Shown one piece after another: positions 1 through 6,506 of a stretch of DNA of 14,937 bases; within the stretch, counting starts at the first letter, position 1, and each line of letters starts with the position of its first letter. The notes under the pieces are model-generated. The model had not been told where the DNA came from. It did not search any database and saw only the letters and a list, made by a program, of their open reading frames with translations. The stretch comes from Acetobacteraceae bacterium. Lineage in GTDB: Bacteria > Pseudomonadota > Alphaproteobacteria > Acetobacterales > Acetobacteraceae. The translations under genes were made by a program, and so were the position numbers. Location: assembly GCA_947478535.1 (NCBI GenBank), contig CANJXD010000088.1, positions 1 through 14,937 on the forward strand, given 5' to 3'.

Positions 1-1530
1 GGCAACCGGCGCTGGCGCTGGGGAGGGGTTCGGCGCGGGCGCCGGGGAGAGGTTCGGCGCGGGCGTCGGGGAGAGGTTCGGCGCGGGCGCCGGGGTGGCG
101 AGGGCCGGGGCCTGCGGCGCGATCGCTCCGGCCGGGAGCGCGAGAGCCTCGTCCTCCTCGTCCGTCTCGTCGTCGTCATCCCCTGGGGCGTCGTCGGTGG
201 GGGACGATATGGGCGCTGCTGCCACTGCCATCCCAGGGGTTGGCCCAGGGGTTGGCCCAGGGGTTGGCCCAGGGGTTGGCCCAGAGGTTGGCCCAGGGGA
301 TGGCCCAGCGGCTGGCGCAGCCGGCTCGGGGGTGGCCGGCTCGGGGGTGGCCGGCGCAGGGCTTTCGGTGATGGGGGCTTCGGTGATGGCGGTTTCGAGT
401 GCGGGCGCCGCGGCCACCGCCACATCGGCGAGAGCAGCCTCCTCGGCCGCAGGGACGGCCGCCGGCGCCTCGGGGGCTGGGGTTGCCTCGACCGGAATCA
501 CCTCGACCGGTGTCGCCTCGACCCGAGTTACCTCGACCGGAGTGGCCTCGACCGGAATCGCGAGTGGGGCGGGGGTGTTCGGTCGCCGCGTCAGAACCGG
601 GATCGATGCGAGGATGGCTGCCGCGGCTGCGGACCCACCCAAGGGAGGGCCAGAGGGGAGACCAGAGGGGAGACCTGCGGGCGGCGCCAAGGGTGCCGCG
701 ACCTTCGTGGACTCGGCGGCAAGCGGCTTAGGCTGTGGCGGCGCGCTGGGCCTCGCAGCCGGTGCTGCCATGATCGGTGCTGGCTTGATCGGGGCCGGGG
801 AGAGGGGCGGGGGCGCGAAGGGTGGGCGCGGGGCCGGGGGGCGCGGCGGTGCGGCGGCGGCAGTCGGGCGAGGCGCCGGCGGCATGGGTGGGCGCGGCGT
901 TGGGATGGGCGGCACGAAGGGGGCGGGACCGAGGGGGACGGGGCCGGCCGGGGCCATGACGGGGGCGAGCGAGGGCGAGCCCTGCGAGGAGCCGGCCGCG
1001 GCACCAGGGGTCGCACCGGGGCGCGGACCAGCCGGGGGGGCCGCCTGGGGGGGGCGGGCTGCCTCAGCCCTGGCCGGCATTGGCCCAGGCGGGCTGGCAC
1101 CGGGGGGGCTGGCTGCAGGGGGGCTCGGAGCGGGGGGCATCGGCGTCTCGGCGGAGGCGAGGCTGGAGAGGAGGCCGCCGAGGGCGGCGCCAGGGGCGGC
1201 ACCAATGGCCGCGCCCGGTGGTTCGCCCAATGCGCCGAATAGCGGCGAAACGGCTGCTTCGCCCTCAGGCGCCGTGAGGAAGGACAACAGCCCCCCGGGC
1301 GGCGGCGAGACGGGCGCGCGGCGAGGGGCGGGGGGCTCGGCAGCCGGGTGGGCGGATGCCGTGACCGCGGGCGGCGGTAGCGGCGCGGGAGCTGGTTCCT
1401 CCACCTCAGGCACCGCGGATGCGGCAACAGCCGCTGGTGCCATGGTCGGCACAGCGATGGCCACGGGTTGGCCTAGCGCCGCCTTCAGTTGCGCCGCCCA
1501 ATCGGCGAAGCCGCCACCTCGTTCCGCCAT
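1..1530 (-). CDS. Large Pro/Ala-rich low-complexity protein of unknown function (C-terminus off the window)
   Basis: I do not recognise this protein. From an ATG at 1530 the minus frame stays open for exactly 510 codons and leaves the window without a stop. A GGAG lies 9 bases before the ATG. The N-terminus (MAERGGGFADWAAQLKAALG) looks like a short amphipathic helix. The rest is mostly Pro/Ala linker with small hydrophobic islands, including GGLLSFL near residue 77 and a second GGLLSSL further on. An Ala-rich stretch ending in ILASIPVLTRR lies near residue 315. Five VEATP-like repeats lie near 324-348, Pro-Gly-Pro-Thr repeats near 408-432, an acidic run (DDDETDEEDEA) near 449, and APAPNLSP repeats near 480-504. 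No signal peptide or membrane segment is visible. It is co-oriented with pyrC, 97 bases downstream of it. A plus-strand open frame over the same DNA is Gly/Ala-rich, but it ends antisense inside pyrC, so the minus frame is preferred. A scaffold or polar-organiser type protein is possible but unproven. Confidence 0.6.
   Translation of the reverse strand, partial: MAERGGGFADWAAQLKAALGQPVAIAVPTMAPAAVAASAVPEVEEPAPAPLPPPAVTASAHPAAEPPAPRRAPVSPPPGGLLSFLTAPEGEAAVSPLFGALGEPPGAAIGAAPGAALGGLLSSLASAETPMPPAPSPPAASPPGASPPGPMPARAEAARPPQAAPPAGPRPGATPGAAAGSSQGSPSLAPVMAPAGPVPLGPAPFVPPIPTPRPPMPPAPRPTAAAAPPRPPAPRPPFAPPPLSPAPIKPAPIMAAPAARPSAPPQPKPLAAESTKVAAPLAPPAGLPSGLPSGPPLGGSAAAAAILASIPVLTRRPNTPAPLAIPVEATPVEVTRVEATPVEVIPVEATPAPEAPAAVPAAEEAALADVAVAAAPALETAITEAPITESPAPATPEPATPEPAAPAAGPSPGPTSGPTPGPTPGPTPGPTPGMAVAAAPISSPTDDAPGDDDDETDEEDEALALPAGAIAPQAPALATPAPAPNLSPTPAPNLSPAPAPNPSPAPAPVA
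20..91 (-). repeat. Three tandem 24-base units
   Basis: Three consecutive 24-base units (20-43, 44-67, 68-91) differ at only a few bases. Read on the minus strand in the frame of the long Pro-rich protein, each gives one 8-residue APAPN(L/P)SP-type unit. The array reaches close to the left edge and may continue as a degenerate copy. Confidence 0.85.
236..307 (-). repeat. Six tandem 12-base units (Pro-Gly-Pro-Thr repeats)
   Basis: The unit GGGGTTGGCCCA (plus strand) occurs four times identically at 236-283. It is followed by two one-base variants (284-295, 296-307) and a degenerate copy at 308-319. On the minus strand it encodes a T/S-P/S-G-P tetrapeptide repeat. The unit length is a multiple of three, so copy-number change would keep the frame. 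The identical copies suggest recent slippage. Confidence 0.9.
486..560 (-). repeat. Five tandem 15-base units (Val-Glu pentapeptide repeats)
   Basis: Five 15-base units sharing the core CCTCGACC(G/C)G begin at 486, 501, 516, 531 and 546. On the minus strand they encode a five-residue repeat of the type P/R-V-E-A/V-T/I inside the Pro-rich protein. The copies have diverged mainly at third positions and at two variable residues. This is older and more diverged than the 12-base array and fits selection on the peptide. Confidence 0.85.
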
Positions 1531-1627
1531 CAATCCGTACTCCGCATCCCCGCCCCCAAGGCTCTACCAGCCAGGGGCGGCCGTCTCAACCAGGCAGAGA
1601 GACCAACGCGCGGAGAGCCGGGCCGGT

Positions 1628-2947
1628 TCAGGCAGCGAAGCGAACCGGTGCTCCGCGCGGCGTACCCAGCACCGCATCCTCCCGCATCACGGCCATGCCG
1701 CGGATGATGGTCATCACCGGCCAGCCCGTGCAGCGATGGCCCGCGAAGGGTGTCCAGCCGCAGGGGGAGACGATCCAGCTTTCCTCGATGGTGCGGGTGC
1801 GTTTCATGTCGACCACGGTAAAGTCGGCGTCATACCCCGCCGCCAGCCGCCCCTTGCCGAGCATGCCATAGACCCGCGCCGGCCCGGCGCACATCAGGTC
1901 CGTCAGGCGGGACAGTGAAAGCCGGCCGGCATTCACATGGTCCAGCATCAGCGGCACCAGGGTTTGTACCCCGGTGAGGCCCGACCCACATTCGGGCCAG
2001 GGCTTTTCCTTGCTGGCGCGGCTGTGCGGCGCGTGGTCGGAGCCGATGGTATCCACCGTCCCATCTGCCACCGCCGCCCAGGCCGCCTGCATGTGGCGTG
2101 CATCGCGGATCGGCGGGTTCATCACGGCATAGCCGCCGAGGCGATCATAGGCCTCATCGGTCTGGGTCAGGTGGTTCAGCAGGACCTCGACGGTGCAGAT
2201 GTCGCGGAAATCCTTCAGGTAGTTCAGTTCCTCCGCCGTGCTGACATGCAGGATATGGGCGGGGCGACCGGTCTTGCGGGCCAGCGCCATCAGACGCCGC
2301 GTGCCGAGGAAGGCGCATTCGACATCGCGCCATTCCGCGTGGTTGCGATAGGGCATGCCGGTGGTAAACAGCGGCTTGCGGGCCTGCAGGCGGTATTCGT
2401 CCTCGGAATGGTAGGCGATGCGGCGGCGGCCGCTGCGCATGACGGATTCGAGCCCGGCATCATCCTCGATCATCAGGTCGCCGGTGGAACTGCCGGCGAA
2501 GACCTTCACGGCGCAGACATTCGGCTCCAGCTCCAGCGCCGCAAGGCTGGGGATGTTGGACTTCAGGGCGCCGAGATACATCCCCATGTCGCACCAGGCG
2601 TGGCGGGCGATGTAGTCCCGCTTCCAGTCCAGCTTTTCGCGGTTGGTGATGGAGGGGTTGGTGTTCGGCATGTCGAACACCGCCGTCAGCCCGCCGAGGA
2701 TGGCGGCCTTGGTGCCTGTCTCGATCGTCTCCACCGCGGGGTCGCCGGGTTCGCGGAGGTGGACGTGGCTGTCGACCAGGCCGGGCATGACATGCAGGCC
2801 TCGGCAATCGATCACCTCATTCGCCTCGGCGGCGGAGAGGTCGCCGATGGCGGCGATGCGGCCGGCGCGGACGCCGACATCGGCCTGTTCCATGCCCCAG
2901 GGCAGCACGCAGGTGCCACCGCGCAGCACCAACTCGTAATGCGCCAT
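1628..2947 (-). CDS. pyrC: Dihydroorotase, class I (pyrC type)
   Basis: A 439-residue amidohydrolase predicted to interconvert N-carbamoyl-L-aspartate and dihydroorotate, the third step of de novo pyrimidine synthesis in the cytoplasm. The start is ATG 2947, with GGGAG 8 bases upstream. The frame is open further upstream, but that extension looks non-coding. Metal-site motifs appear in family order: DSHVHLREPG (H61, H63), KVF (K148, the usual carbamylated lysine position), HSED (H180), HILHVST (H234) and GSDHAPH (D304). The C-terminal CGWTPFAGHRCTGWPVMTI stretch is typical of the dihydroorotase branch rather than allantoinase. Length is normal for class I. It stands alone here: no pyrB is visible, so it may be an unlinked or second copy. 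The Pro-rich gene follows after 97 bases with no convincing terminator between. The divergent ligase-family gene lies upstream across about 148 bases. Confidence 0.88.
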   Translation of the reverse strand: MAHYELVLRGGTCVLPWGMEQADVGVRAGRIAAIGDLSAAEANEVIDCRGLHVMPGLVDSHVHLREPGDPAVETIETGTKAAILGGLTAVFDMPNTNPSITNREKLDWKRDYIARHAWCDMGMYLGALKSNIPSLAALELEPNVCAVKVFAGSSTGDLMIEDDAGLESVMRSGRRRIAYHSEDEYRLQARKPLFTTGMPYRNHAEWRDVECAFLGTRRLMALARKTGRPAHILHVSTAEELNYLKDFRDICTVEVLLNHLTQTDEAYDRLGGYAVMNPPIRDARHMQAAWAAVADGTVDTIGSDHAPHSRASKEKPWPECGSGLTGVQTLVPLMLDHVNAGRLSLSRLTDLMCAGPARVYGMLGKGRLAAGYDADFTVVDMKRTRTIEESWIVSPCGWTPFAGHRCTGWPVMTIIRGMAVMREDAVLGTPRGAPVRFAA

Positions 2948-3095
2948 CCGCCGATCTCCCGAAACGCCGCTGCCGCGACCCTGCCACCACTGACCCCGTA
3001 TGTCGCACCGGAGGCGGGCGGAGGCCAGACCCGGCGGCGCCTTGCCGTTGGTGAAGCGCTGTGGCTTGGTCCTGCGATCCTTCCCGGAATGGCGC

Positions 3096-4346
3096 GTGAC
3101 GAACCCTCCTCCCCCCCTCGCACGATCCCCCACCCTCCCGGCGGCGATCCTGCTGGCGATCGTGCCGCTGGTCGCGGTGCTGCAATTCCGCGCCATCGCC
3201 CTGGTGGTGAGTGTCGGGCTGCTGGCGGTGGTGATCGCGGCCAGGCGGCAGAATGGGGTGTGGCCCTGGCCGAAGCTGGCCGCGCCAGTGCTGGTGGCAG
3301 CGGTGGCGCTCGGGCTCTGGGCGGCTGTCTCCGCGCTTTGGGCGCCGGAGCCGCTGCGGGCGGCGGGGACCGGGCTGCGCTTCGCCGGCTTCGTTGTGCT
3401 GGGCGCGGGCGCGGCGCGGGCTGTGGCGGGGGAAGGGCGAGAAAAACTGGCGCTGCTGCGGCAGTGCCTGGTGGGGGGGCTGGCGGTCGGGATTGCGCTG
3501 GCAGCGGCGGATCACCTCAGCGGCAATGCGATCCGTGCGGCGGTGCGGGGGCTGCGGGAAGCGCCGGCGACGCTGGGCTACGGGCTGAAATCGGCGGTGG
3601 CGGTGATTGCGGTGCTGCTGCCGGTGGTGGCGGCGCTGCCGCGGGTGAATCGCGTTCTACGGGTCGGGCTGGTGCTGGCGGGGCTGGCGGCGGCGAGCGT
3701 GCTGCCCGCGGAATCGGCCAGGATCGCGGCTTTCCTCGGGATCGCGGTGCTGCTGGTGGCGCGCTTCGGCGGGCGGCTGCTGGGGGGCGCGCGGATGGGC
3801 CAGGTGGTGGGTGTGACGGCGGCGGCGGTGGTGCTGATGGCGCCGCTGCTGACGGCGGCGCTGTTGCCCCGGCTACCCTCGCTGGAACGCATCCCGCCAT
3901 CGGCGGCGCATCGGGTGCTGATCTGGGATTTTGCGGAGGACCGGATTGGCGAACGCCCGGTGCTGGGCTGGGGGGCCGAATCAGCGCGCGCCATCCCGGG
4001 CGGGACAGGGGTGTTCGACGCGGCGGTGCTGCACCGCTTCGGGCTGGATTCGCCGGCATCGCGGGACTGGTTCGCCAGGCCGGCGGCCCAGCGCCTGCCG
4101 CTGCACACCCACAACGCGGCGCTGCATGTGTGGCTCGAACTCGGTGCGGTGGGGGCGGTGATCGCGGCGGCGCTGCTGGCGGCGATCGGCTTCGCGGCGA
4201 GGGGGCCGGGGGCGGCGGGAGCCTATGCGGCGGCGCTGACGATCGGGATGCTCAGCTACGGCATCTGGCAGGAGTGGTGGATCGGGATGCTGCTGCTGCT
4301 GGCGGTGGCGATTGCGGCCATGGAGGCGGAGCCCTCCGGGTCTTGA
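3096..4346 (+). CDS. O-antigen ligase / polymerase family membrane protein (Wzy_C-like)
   Basis: About 416 residues, mostly hydrophobic, with roughly ten predicted membrane segments, so an inner-membrane protein. The late region carries the family's signature. A RVLIWDFAEDRIGERPVLGWG-like stretch is followed by a periplasmic loop with HTHNAALHVWLELGAVG (H337, H339, N340, E349 from the chosen start). This matches the conserved H-x-HN...L...E-x-G pattern of PF04932 proteins, which transfer or polymerise glycan from undecaprenyl diphosphate carriers. The start is uncertain. I chose GTG 3096 (VTNPPPPL, just before the first membrane segment), with a weak GGA 7 bases upstream. ATG 3000 and GTG 3051 are alternatives but add a basic, implausible leader. 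It is divergent from pyrC and ends 7 bases from the convergent Rieske gene. It is not next to the glycan cluster at the right end, so a link to that pathway is only inferred. Confidence 0.78.
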   Translation: MTNPPPPLARSPTLPAAILLAIVPLVAVLQFRAIALVVSVGLLAVVIAARRQNGVWPWPKLAAPVLVAAVALGLWAAVSALWAPEPLRAAGTGLRFAGFVVLGAGAARAVAGEGREKLALLRQCLVGGLAVGIALAAADHLSGNAIRAAVRGLREAPATLGYGLKSAVAVIAVLLPVVAALPRVNRVLRVGLVLAGLAAASVLPAESARIAAFLGIAVLLVARFGGRLLGGARMGQVVGVTAAAVVLMAPLLTAALLPRLPSLERIPPSAAHRVLIWDFAEDRIGERPVLGWGAESARAIPGGTGVFDAAVLHRFGLDSPASRDWFARPAAQRLPLHTHNAALHVWLELGAVGAVIAAALLAAIGFAARGPGAAGAYAAALTIGMLSYGIWQEWWIGMLLLLAVAIAAMEAEPSGS

Positions 4347-4353
4347 GCCTGCC

Positions 4354-4716
4354 CTAAAGCCCCGCTTCGGCCGGCACGATCACCCGGCCTTCGGCGTCGA
4401 TTCGCGATGGCACGGCTTCCAGGCTTTCGCCGTAGCAGGGGCCGGAGGTGCATTCCCCGTCCTCGATCCGGAACCGGGCACCATGGGCGGAGCAGATGAT
4501 GTGGGCGCGCTTGGCGTCCAGGAAACGGTGCGGCGCCGGGTCCAGCGGCAGGCCGACATGCGGGCAGGAATTCACATAGACGAACACTTTGCCGCCGCGC
4601 CGGACGGCGAAGAGCCCGGTGAAGGCGCCGGGGGCGGGGGCGAAGCCGCGGCTGTCCCCCTCCGCGATATCCTCGACGCGGCAGAGCACCCGTTCATGCG
4701 CCGCCACCCCGCTCAC
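4354..4716 (-). CDS. Rieske [2Fe-2S] domain protein, small
   Basis: A 120-residue stand-alone Rieske ferredoxin-like protein, likely a cytoplasmic electron carrier or redox subunit of an unknown partner. The two cluster motifs are clear: CPH (C51, H53) and CSAH (C75, H78), separated by a normal loop. The usual DGECTSGPCYGESL follows, with the Gly-Pro-Cys turn. There is no signal peptide or membrane anchor, unlike Rieske subunits of cytochrome bc1. The start is taken as GTG 4716, whose GTGA overlaps the TGA stop of the EVE gene. An in-frame ATG at 4752 would add 12 residues and a longer overlap. It is the last gene of the YciI-EVE-Rieske unit and ends 7 bases from the convergent ligase-family gene. 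The substrate is unknown. Confidence 0.85.
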   Translation of the reverse strand: MSGVAAHERVLCRVEDIAEGDSRGFAPAPGAFTGLFAVRRGGKVFVYVNSCPHVGLPLDPAPHRFLDAKRAHIICSAHGARFRIEDGECTSGPCYGESLEAVPSRIDAEGRVIVPAEAGL

Positions 4717-5150
4717 GCCTTGATCCCACCCATCGCGCACAGCTTCGCCCAATGGTCCGGGGCGATGGGCATGACGGAAAGGCGGGACATGCGGACCAGG
4801 GCGAGGTCCTTCAGCGACTCATCCGCCTTGATCGTGGCCAGCGTCACTGGCGTTTTCAGGGGTTTCAGCGCCTTCATGTCGACGCAGACCCACTCCCCCT
4901 TGGGGTCATCGGGCTGCACGGTGGGGTCGGGGTAGGATTCGCGCACCACCTCGACCACCCCCACCACCTCCTTGCCGATGTTGGAGTGGTAGAAGAAGGC
5001 GCGGTCACCCTTCTTCATGGCCTTGAGGTTCGCCTTGGCCATGTGGTTGCGTACGCCGGTCCAGGGTTCGACCCCATTCGCCACCTGCTGGTCCCAGGAA
5101 AAGGCGTCCGGCTCGGATTTCACGAGCCAGTACTGGCGCGCGCCGGGCAT
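4713..5150 (-). CDS. EVE domain-containing protein (PUA-like fold)
   Basis: A 145-residue single-domain EVE protein (PF01878 type). The hallmark N-terminus YWLVKSEPDAFSW is at residues 7-19, followed by WTGVRNHMAKANLKAMKKGD and the FYHSN strand. A family-typical GVVEVVRESYPDPT section comes next, and the whole fold is present. EVE domains belong to the PUA superfamily and are proposed to bind modified bases in DNA or RNA. A catalytic role is not expected. The start ATG at 5150 shares its A with the TGA stop of the YciI-like gene (TGATG), and the stop overlaps the Rieske start, so translation is probably coupled through all three genes. No restriction or modification gene is next to it, so this looks like the housekeeping YpfJ/THYN1-like type rather than a defence fusion. 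That distinction is inferred. Confidence 0.9.
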   Translation of the reverse strand: MPGARQYWLVKSEPDAFSWDQQVANGVEPWTGVRNHMAKANLKAMKKGDRAFFYHSNIGKEVVGVVEVVRESYPDPTVQPDDPKGEWVCVDMKALKPLKTPVTLATIKADESLKDLALVRMSRLSVMPIAPDHWAKLCAMGGIKA

Positions 5151-5440
5151 CAGACCGCAGCCCCGTCCTTGAAGACCGTGCTGAAGCCGGTGATCCGCAC
5201 CGTCTCGAACAGCCCGGCCTGGGCATAGGGGTCGCCGGCGGCGAAGGCTTCCGCCGCGGCGCGGTCCGCCACATCCACCACCAGCAGGCTGCCGCAGGGC
5301 TTGCCTTCGCCGTCCAGCACGGGGCCGACGAGGACGAAACTGGCGGCGTGCTGCTTCAGATACTCCACATGGGCGGGGCGGGTTTCCATCCGCAGTGGCA
5401 GGGAGCCGGGCTTGTCGGTGCAGGAAATGGCGAAAAGCAT
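5150..5440 (-). CDS. YciI-like (YCII domain) protein
   Basis: A 96-residue protein of the YCII family, a small ferredoxin-like alpha+beta fold. It begins MLFAISCTDKPGS and has the conserved His of the RPAHVEYL helix (H24). Near residue 70 it has the family motif GDPYAQAGLFETVRITGF, whose Asp-Pro and Ala-Gly-Leu are typical. Family members are mostly uncharacterised. A His/Asp pair resembling that of muconolactone isomerase-like or dehalogenating enzymes has been suggested, so no reaction can be assigned. The start is ATG 5440. The gene opens the minus operon whose next members are EVE and Rieske proteins, and it is divergent from ccmC across a 99-base spacer. Confidence 0.88.
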   Translation of the reverse strand: MLFAISCTDKPGSLPLRMETRPAHVEYLKQHAASFVLVGPVLDGEGKPCGSLLVVDVADRAAAEAFAAGDPYAQAGLFETVRITGFSTVFKDGAAV

Positions 5441-5521
5441 GGGTCTGGTCGTCCTCCGTGCCGCACTCGCGGTGAGGAATGAGGTAACGCCGCTTGCGCC
5501 CGGCTTCAATCCGGCGCGAAG

Positions 5522-5540
5522 CATCCCTACTGTAGGGATG
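5522..5540. promoter_or_regulatory. Perfect 9+1+9 inverted repeat abutting the ccmC start
   Basis: CATCCCTAC, a single T, then GTAGGGATG: a perfect 19-base palindrome with one central base. It lies in the 99-base spacer between yciI-like (leftward) and ccmC (rightward). Its last base is the G of the GTG taken as the ccmC start. The symmetry and location suggest an operator for a dimeric regulator. As RNA, the outer 7 pairs could fold into a hairpin over the ccmC initiation site. The regulator is unknown. Confidence 0.5.
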
Positions 5541-6328
5541 TGGACGCCAGAACCCCTTCTCCCCCCGTTGCCCCCCCTCCGGCTCAACGGTCCCTGCACC
5601 GATTCGCCAATCCCGGCCGCTTCCTGCGGCTGACGGACCGGCTCATGCCGTGGCTCTGGGCCGCCGCCCTGGTGGTGACGGGGGTGGGGGCGACCTGGGC
5701 GCTTGTCTTCTCCCCCGCCGATTGGCAGCAGGGGGAGACGGTGCGGATCATGCACGTCCATGTCCCGATGGCCTGGCTGGCGATGGGGGGCTACACGGGG
5801 CTCGGCGTCCTGTCCGTCATGTCGCTGATCTGGCGGCACCCGCTGGCGGATCTCACGGCGCGGGAGTTGTCCCCGGTAGGTGCCGCGGCGACGGCGCTGT
5901 GCCTGGCCACCGGCAGCCTGTGGGGCAAGCCGATGTGGGGCACCTGGTGGGTCTGGGATGCCCGGCTGACCAGTGTGCTGGTGCTGTTTTTCCTGTGGCT
6001 CGGCCATGCCGCGCTGGTCCGCGCCTTCGACGATATGGAGCGCGGCGCGCGGGCGGGGGCGATCCTGGCGCTGGTGGGCCTGGTGAATGTGCCGATCGTG
6101 AAGTTTTCCGTGGATTGGTGGAACACGCTGCACCAGCCGGCTTCCGTTACCCGCCTGAACGCCCCGGGGATGCATGTGGACCTGCTGTATCCGATGCTGG
6201 TCTGCGCGCTGGGGTTTTCGCTGCTGTTCGGCGCCGTGGTGCTGGCGCGCACCCGGGCCGCGGTGATGGAACGCCGCGTCCGGGCGCTGGAGACGGCGAG
6301 AGCCCGTCGGGCGGAGCCCGCGACATGA
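5540..6328 (+). CDS. ccmC: CcmC, heme handling protein of cytochrome c maturation system I
   Basis: About 262 residues, polytopic with six likely membrane segments. CcmC delivers heme to CcmE in the periplasm and belongs to the heme-handling (WWD) family. The tryptophan-rich motif WGTWWVWDARLTS is at residues 133-145. The two periplasmic heme-ligand histidines are at H74 (HVHVPMAW) and H198 (WWNTLHQP). The family-typical beginning LHRFANPGRFLRL is at residues 19-31. The start is uncertain. GTG 5540 gives an 18-residue Pro-rich lead and has AGGG only 2-3 bases upstream. CTG 5594 (directly before HRFANP) and ATG 5645 are alternatives, but the ATG would remove conserved residues. It is the first gene of the ccm operon. 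No ccmA or ccmB precedes it; the upstream neighbour is divergent. Confidence 0.93.
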   Translation: MDARTPSPPVAPPPAQRSLHRFANPGRFLRLTDRLMPWLWAAALVVTGVGATWALVFSPADWQQGETVRIMHVHVPMAWLAMGGYTGLGVLSVMSLIWRHPLADLTARELSPVGAAATALCLATGSLWGKPMWGTWWVWDARLTSVLVLFFLWLGHAALVRAFDDMERGARAGAILALVGLVNVPIVKFSVDWWNTLHQPASVTRLNAPGMHVDLLYPMLVCALGFSLLFGAVVLARTRAAVMERRVRALETARARRAEPAT

Positions 6329-6354
6329 CGAGACGCGCCGAGGTGGTGGCATGA
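6325..6354 (+). other. Nine-codon mini-ORF bridging ccmC and ccmD
   Basis: An ATG at 6325 overlaps the ccmC stop as ATGA, encodes MTRRAEVVA, and ends in a TGA that overlaps the ccmD ATG as a second ATGA. The coupling style used elsewhere in this operon is therefore present at both ends of a 30-base ORF. A GAGGTGG before the ccmD ATG lies inside it and would serve as the ccmD ribosome binding site. It may be chance, or a device that keeps ribosomes moving across the gap. Confidence 0.25.
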
Positions 6355-6506
6355 CGACGCATTGGGTCCATATCACCGCCAGCTGGGGTCTCACGGCCGG
6401 GGTGTTCGGCGCCATGGCGATCGCGGCCTTCCTCCGCCAGCGGGCCGCGGCGCGACGCCTGAAGCAACTCGATCCCCGCGGCGACAAGGGTGGTGAACGG
6501 GCATGA
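6351..6506 (+). CDS. ccmD: CcmD, small membrane subunit of the heme-release complex
   Basis: A 51-residue protein that is easy to miss. The sequence starts MTTHWVHITASWGLTAGVFG. One membrane segment (about residues 10-28) is followed by a strongly basic cytoplasmic tail (LRQRAAARRLKQLDPRG). This matches CcmD in size, topology and position between ccmC and ccmE. Known CcmD associates with CcmC and helps release heme-loaded CcmE. ATG 6351 has GAGGTGG a few bases upstream. Its TGA overlaps the ccmE ATG as ATGA. Sequence conservation in CcmD is low, so the assignment rests mainly on context, size and topology. Confidence 0.88.
   Translation: MTTHWVHITASWGLTAGVFGAMAIAAFLRQRAAARRLKQLDPRGDKGGERA

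Noticed and set aside
20..560. Tandem repeats considered as a CRISPR array
   Set aside because: Units are directly adjacent without spacers, and all are multiples of three inside a coding frame.
1560..1619. GGCTCT / AGAGCC inverted repeat downstream of pyrC
   Set aside because: It has six pairs with a loop of about 48 bases and no T-run; not a credible terminator.
95..1918. Long plus-strand Gly/Ala-rich open frame resembling a PE-PGRS-like protein
   Set aside because: It has no convincing start signal and ends about 290 bases inside pyrC on the opposite strand. The minus frame has a start, a ribosome binding site and consistent repeat peptides.
2948..3095. Upstream extensions of pyrC (to 3196) and of the ligase-family gene (to 3000) into each other's leader
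   Set aside because: The extra residues do not resemble either family, and better placed starts exist at 2947 and 3096.
1937..4357. 806-codon plus-strand open frame
   Set aside because: It is antisense to pyrC and then out of frame through the ligase-family gene; it shows only high-GC shadow composition.
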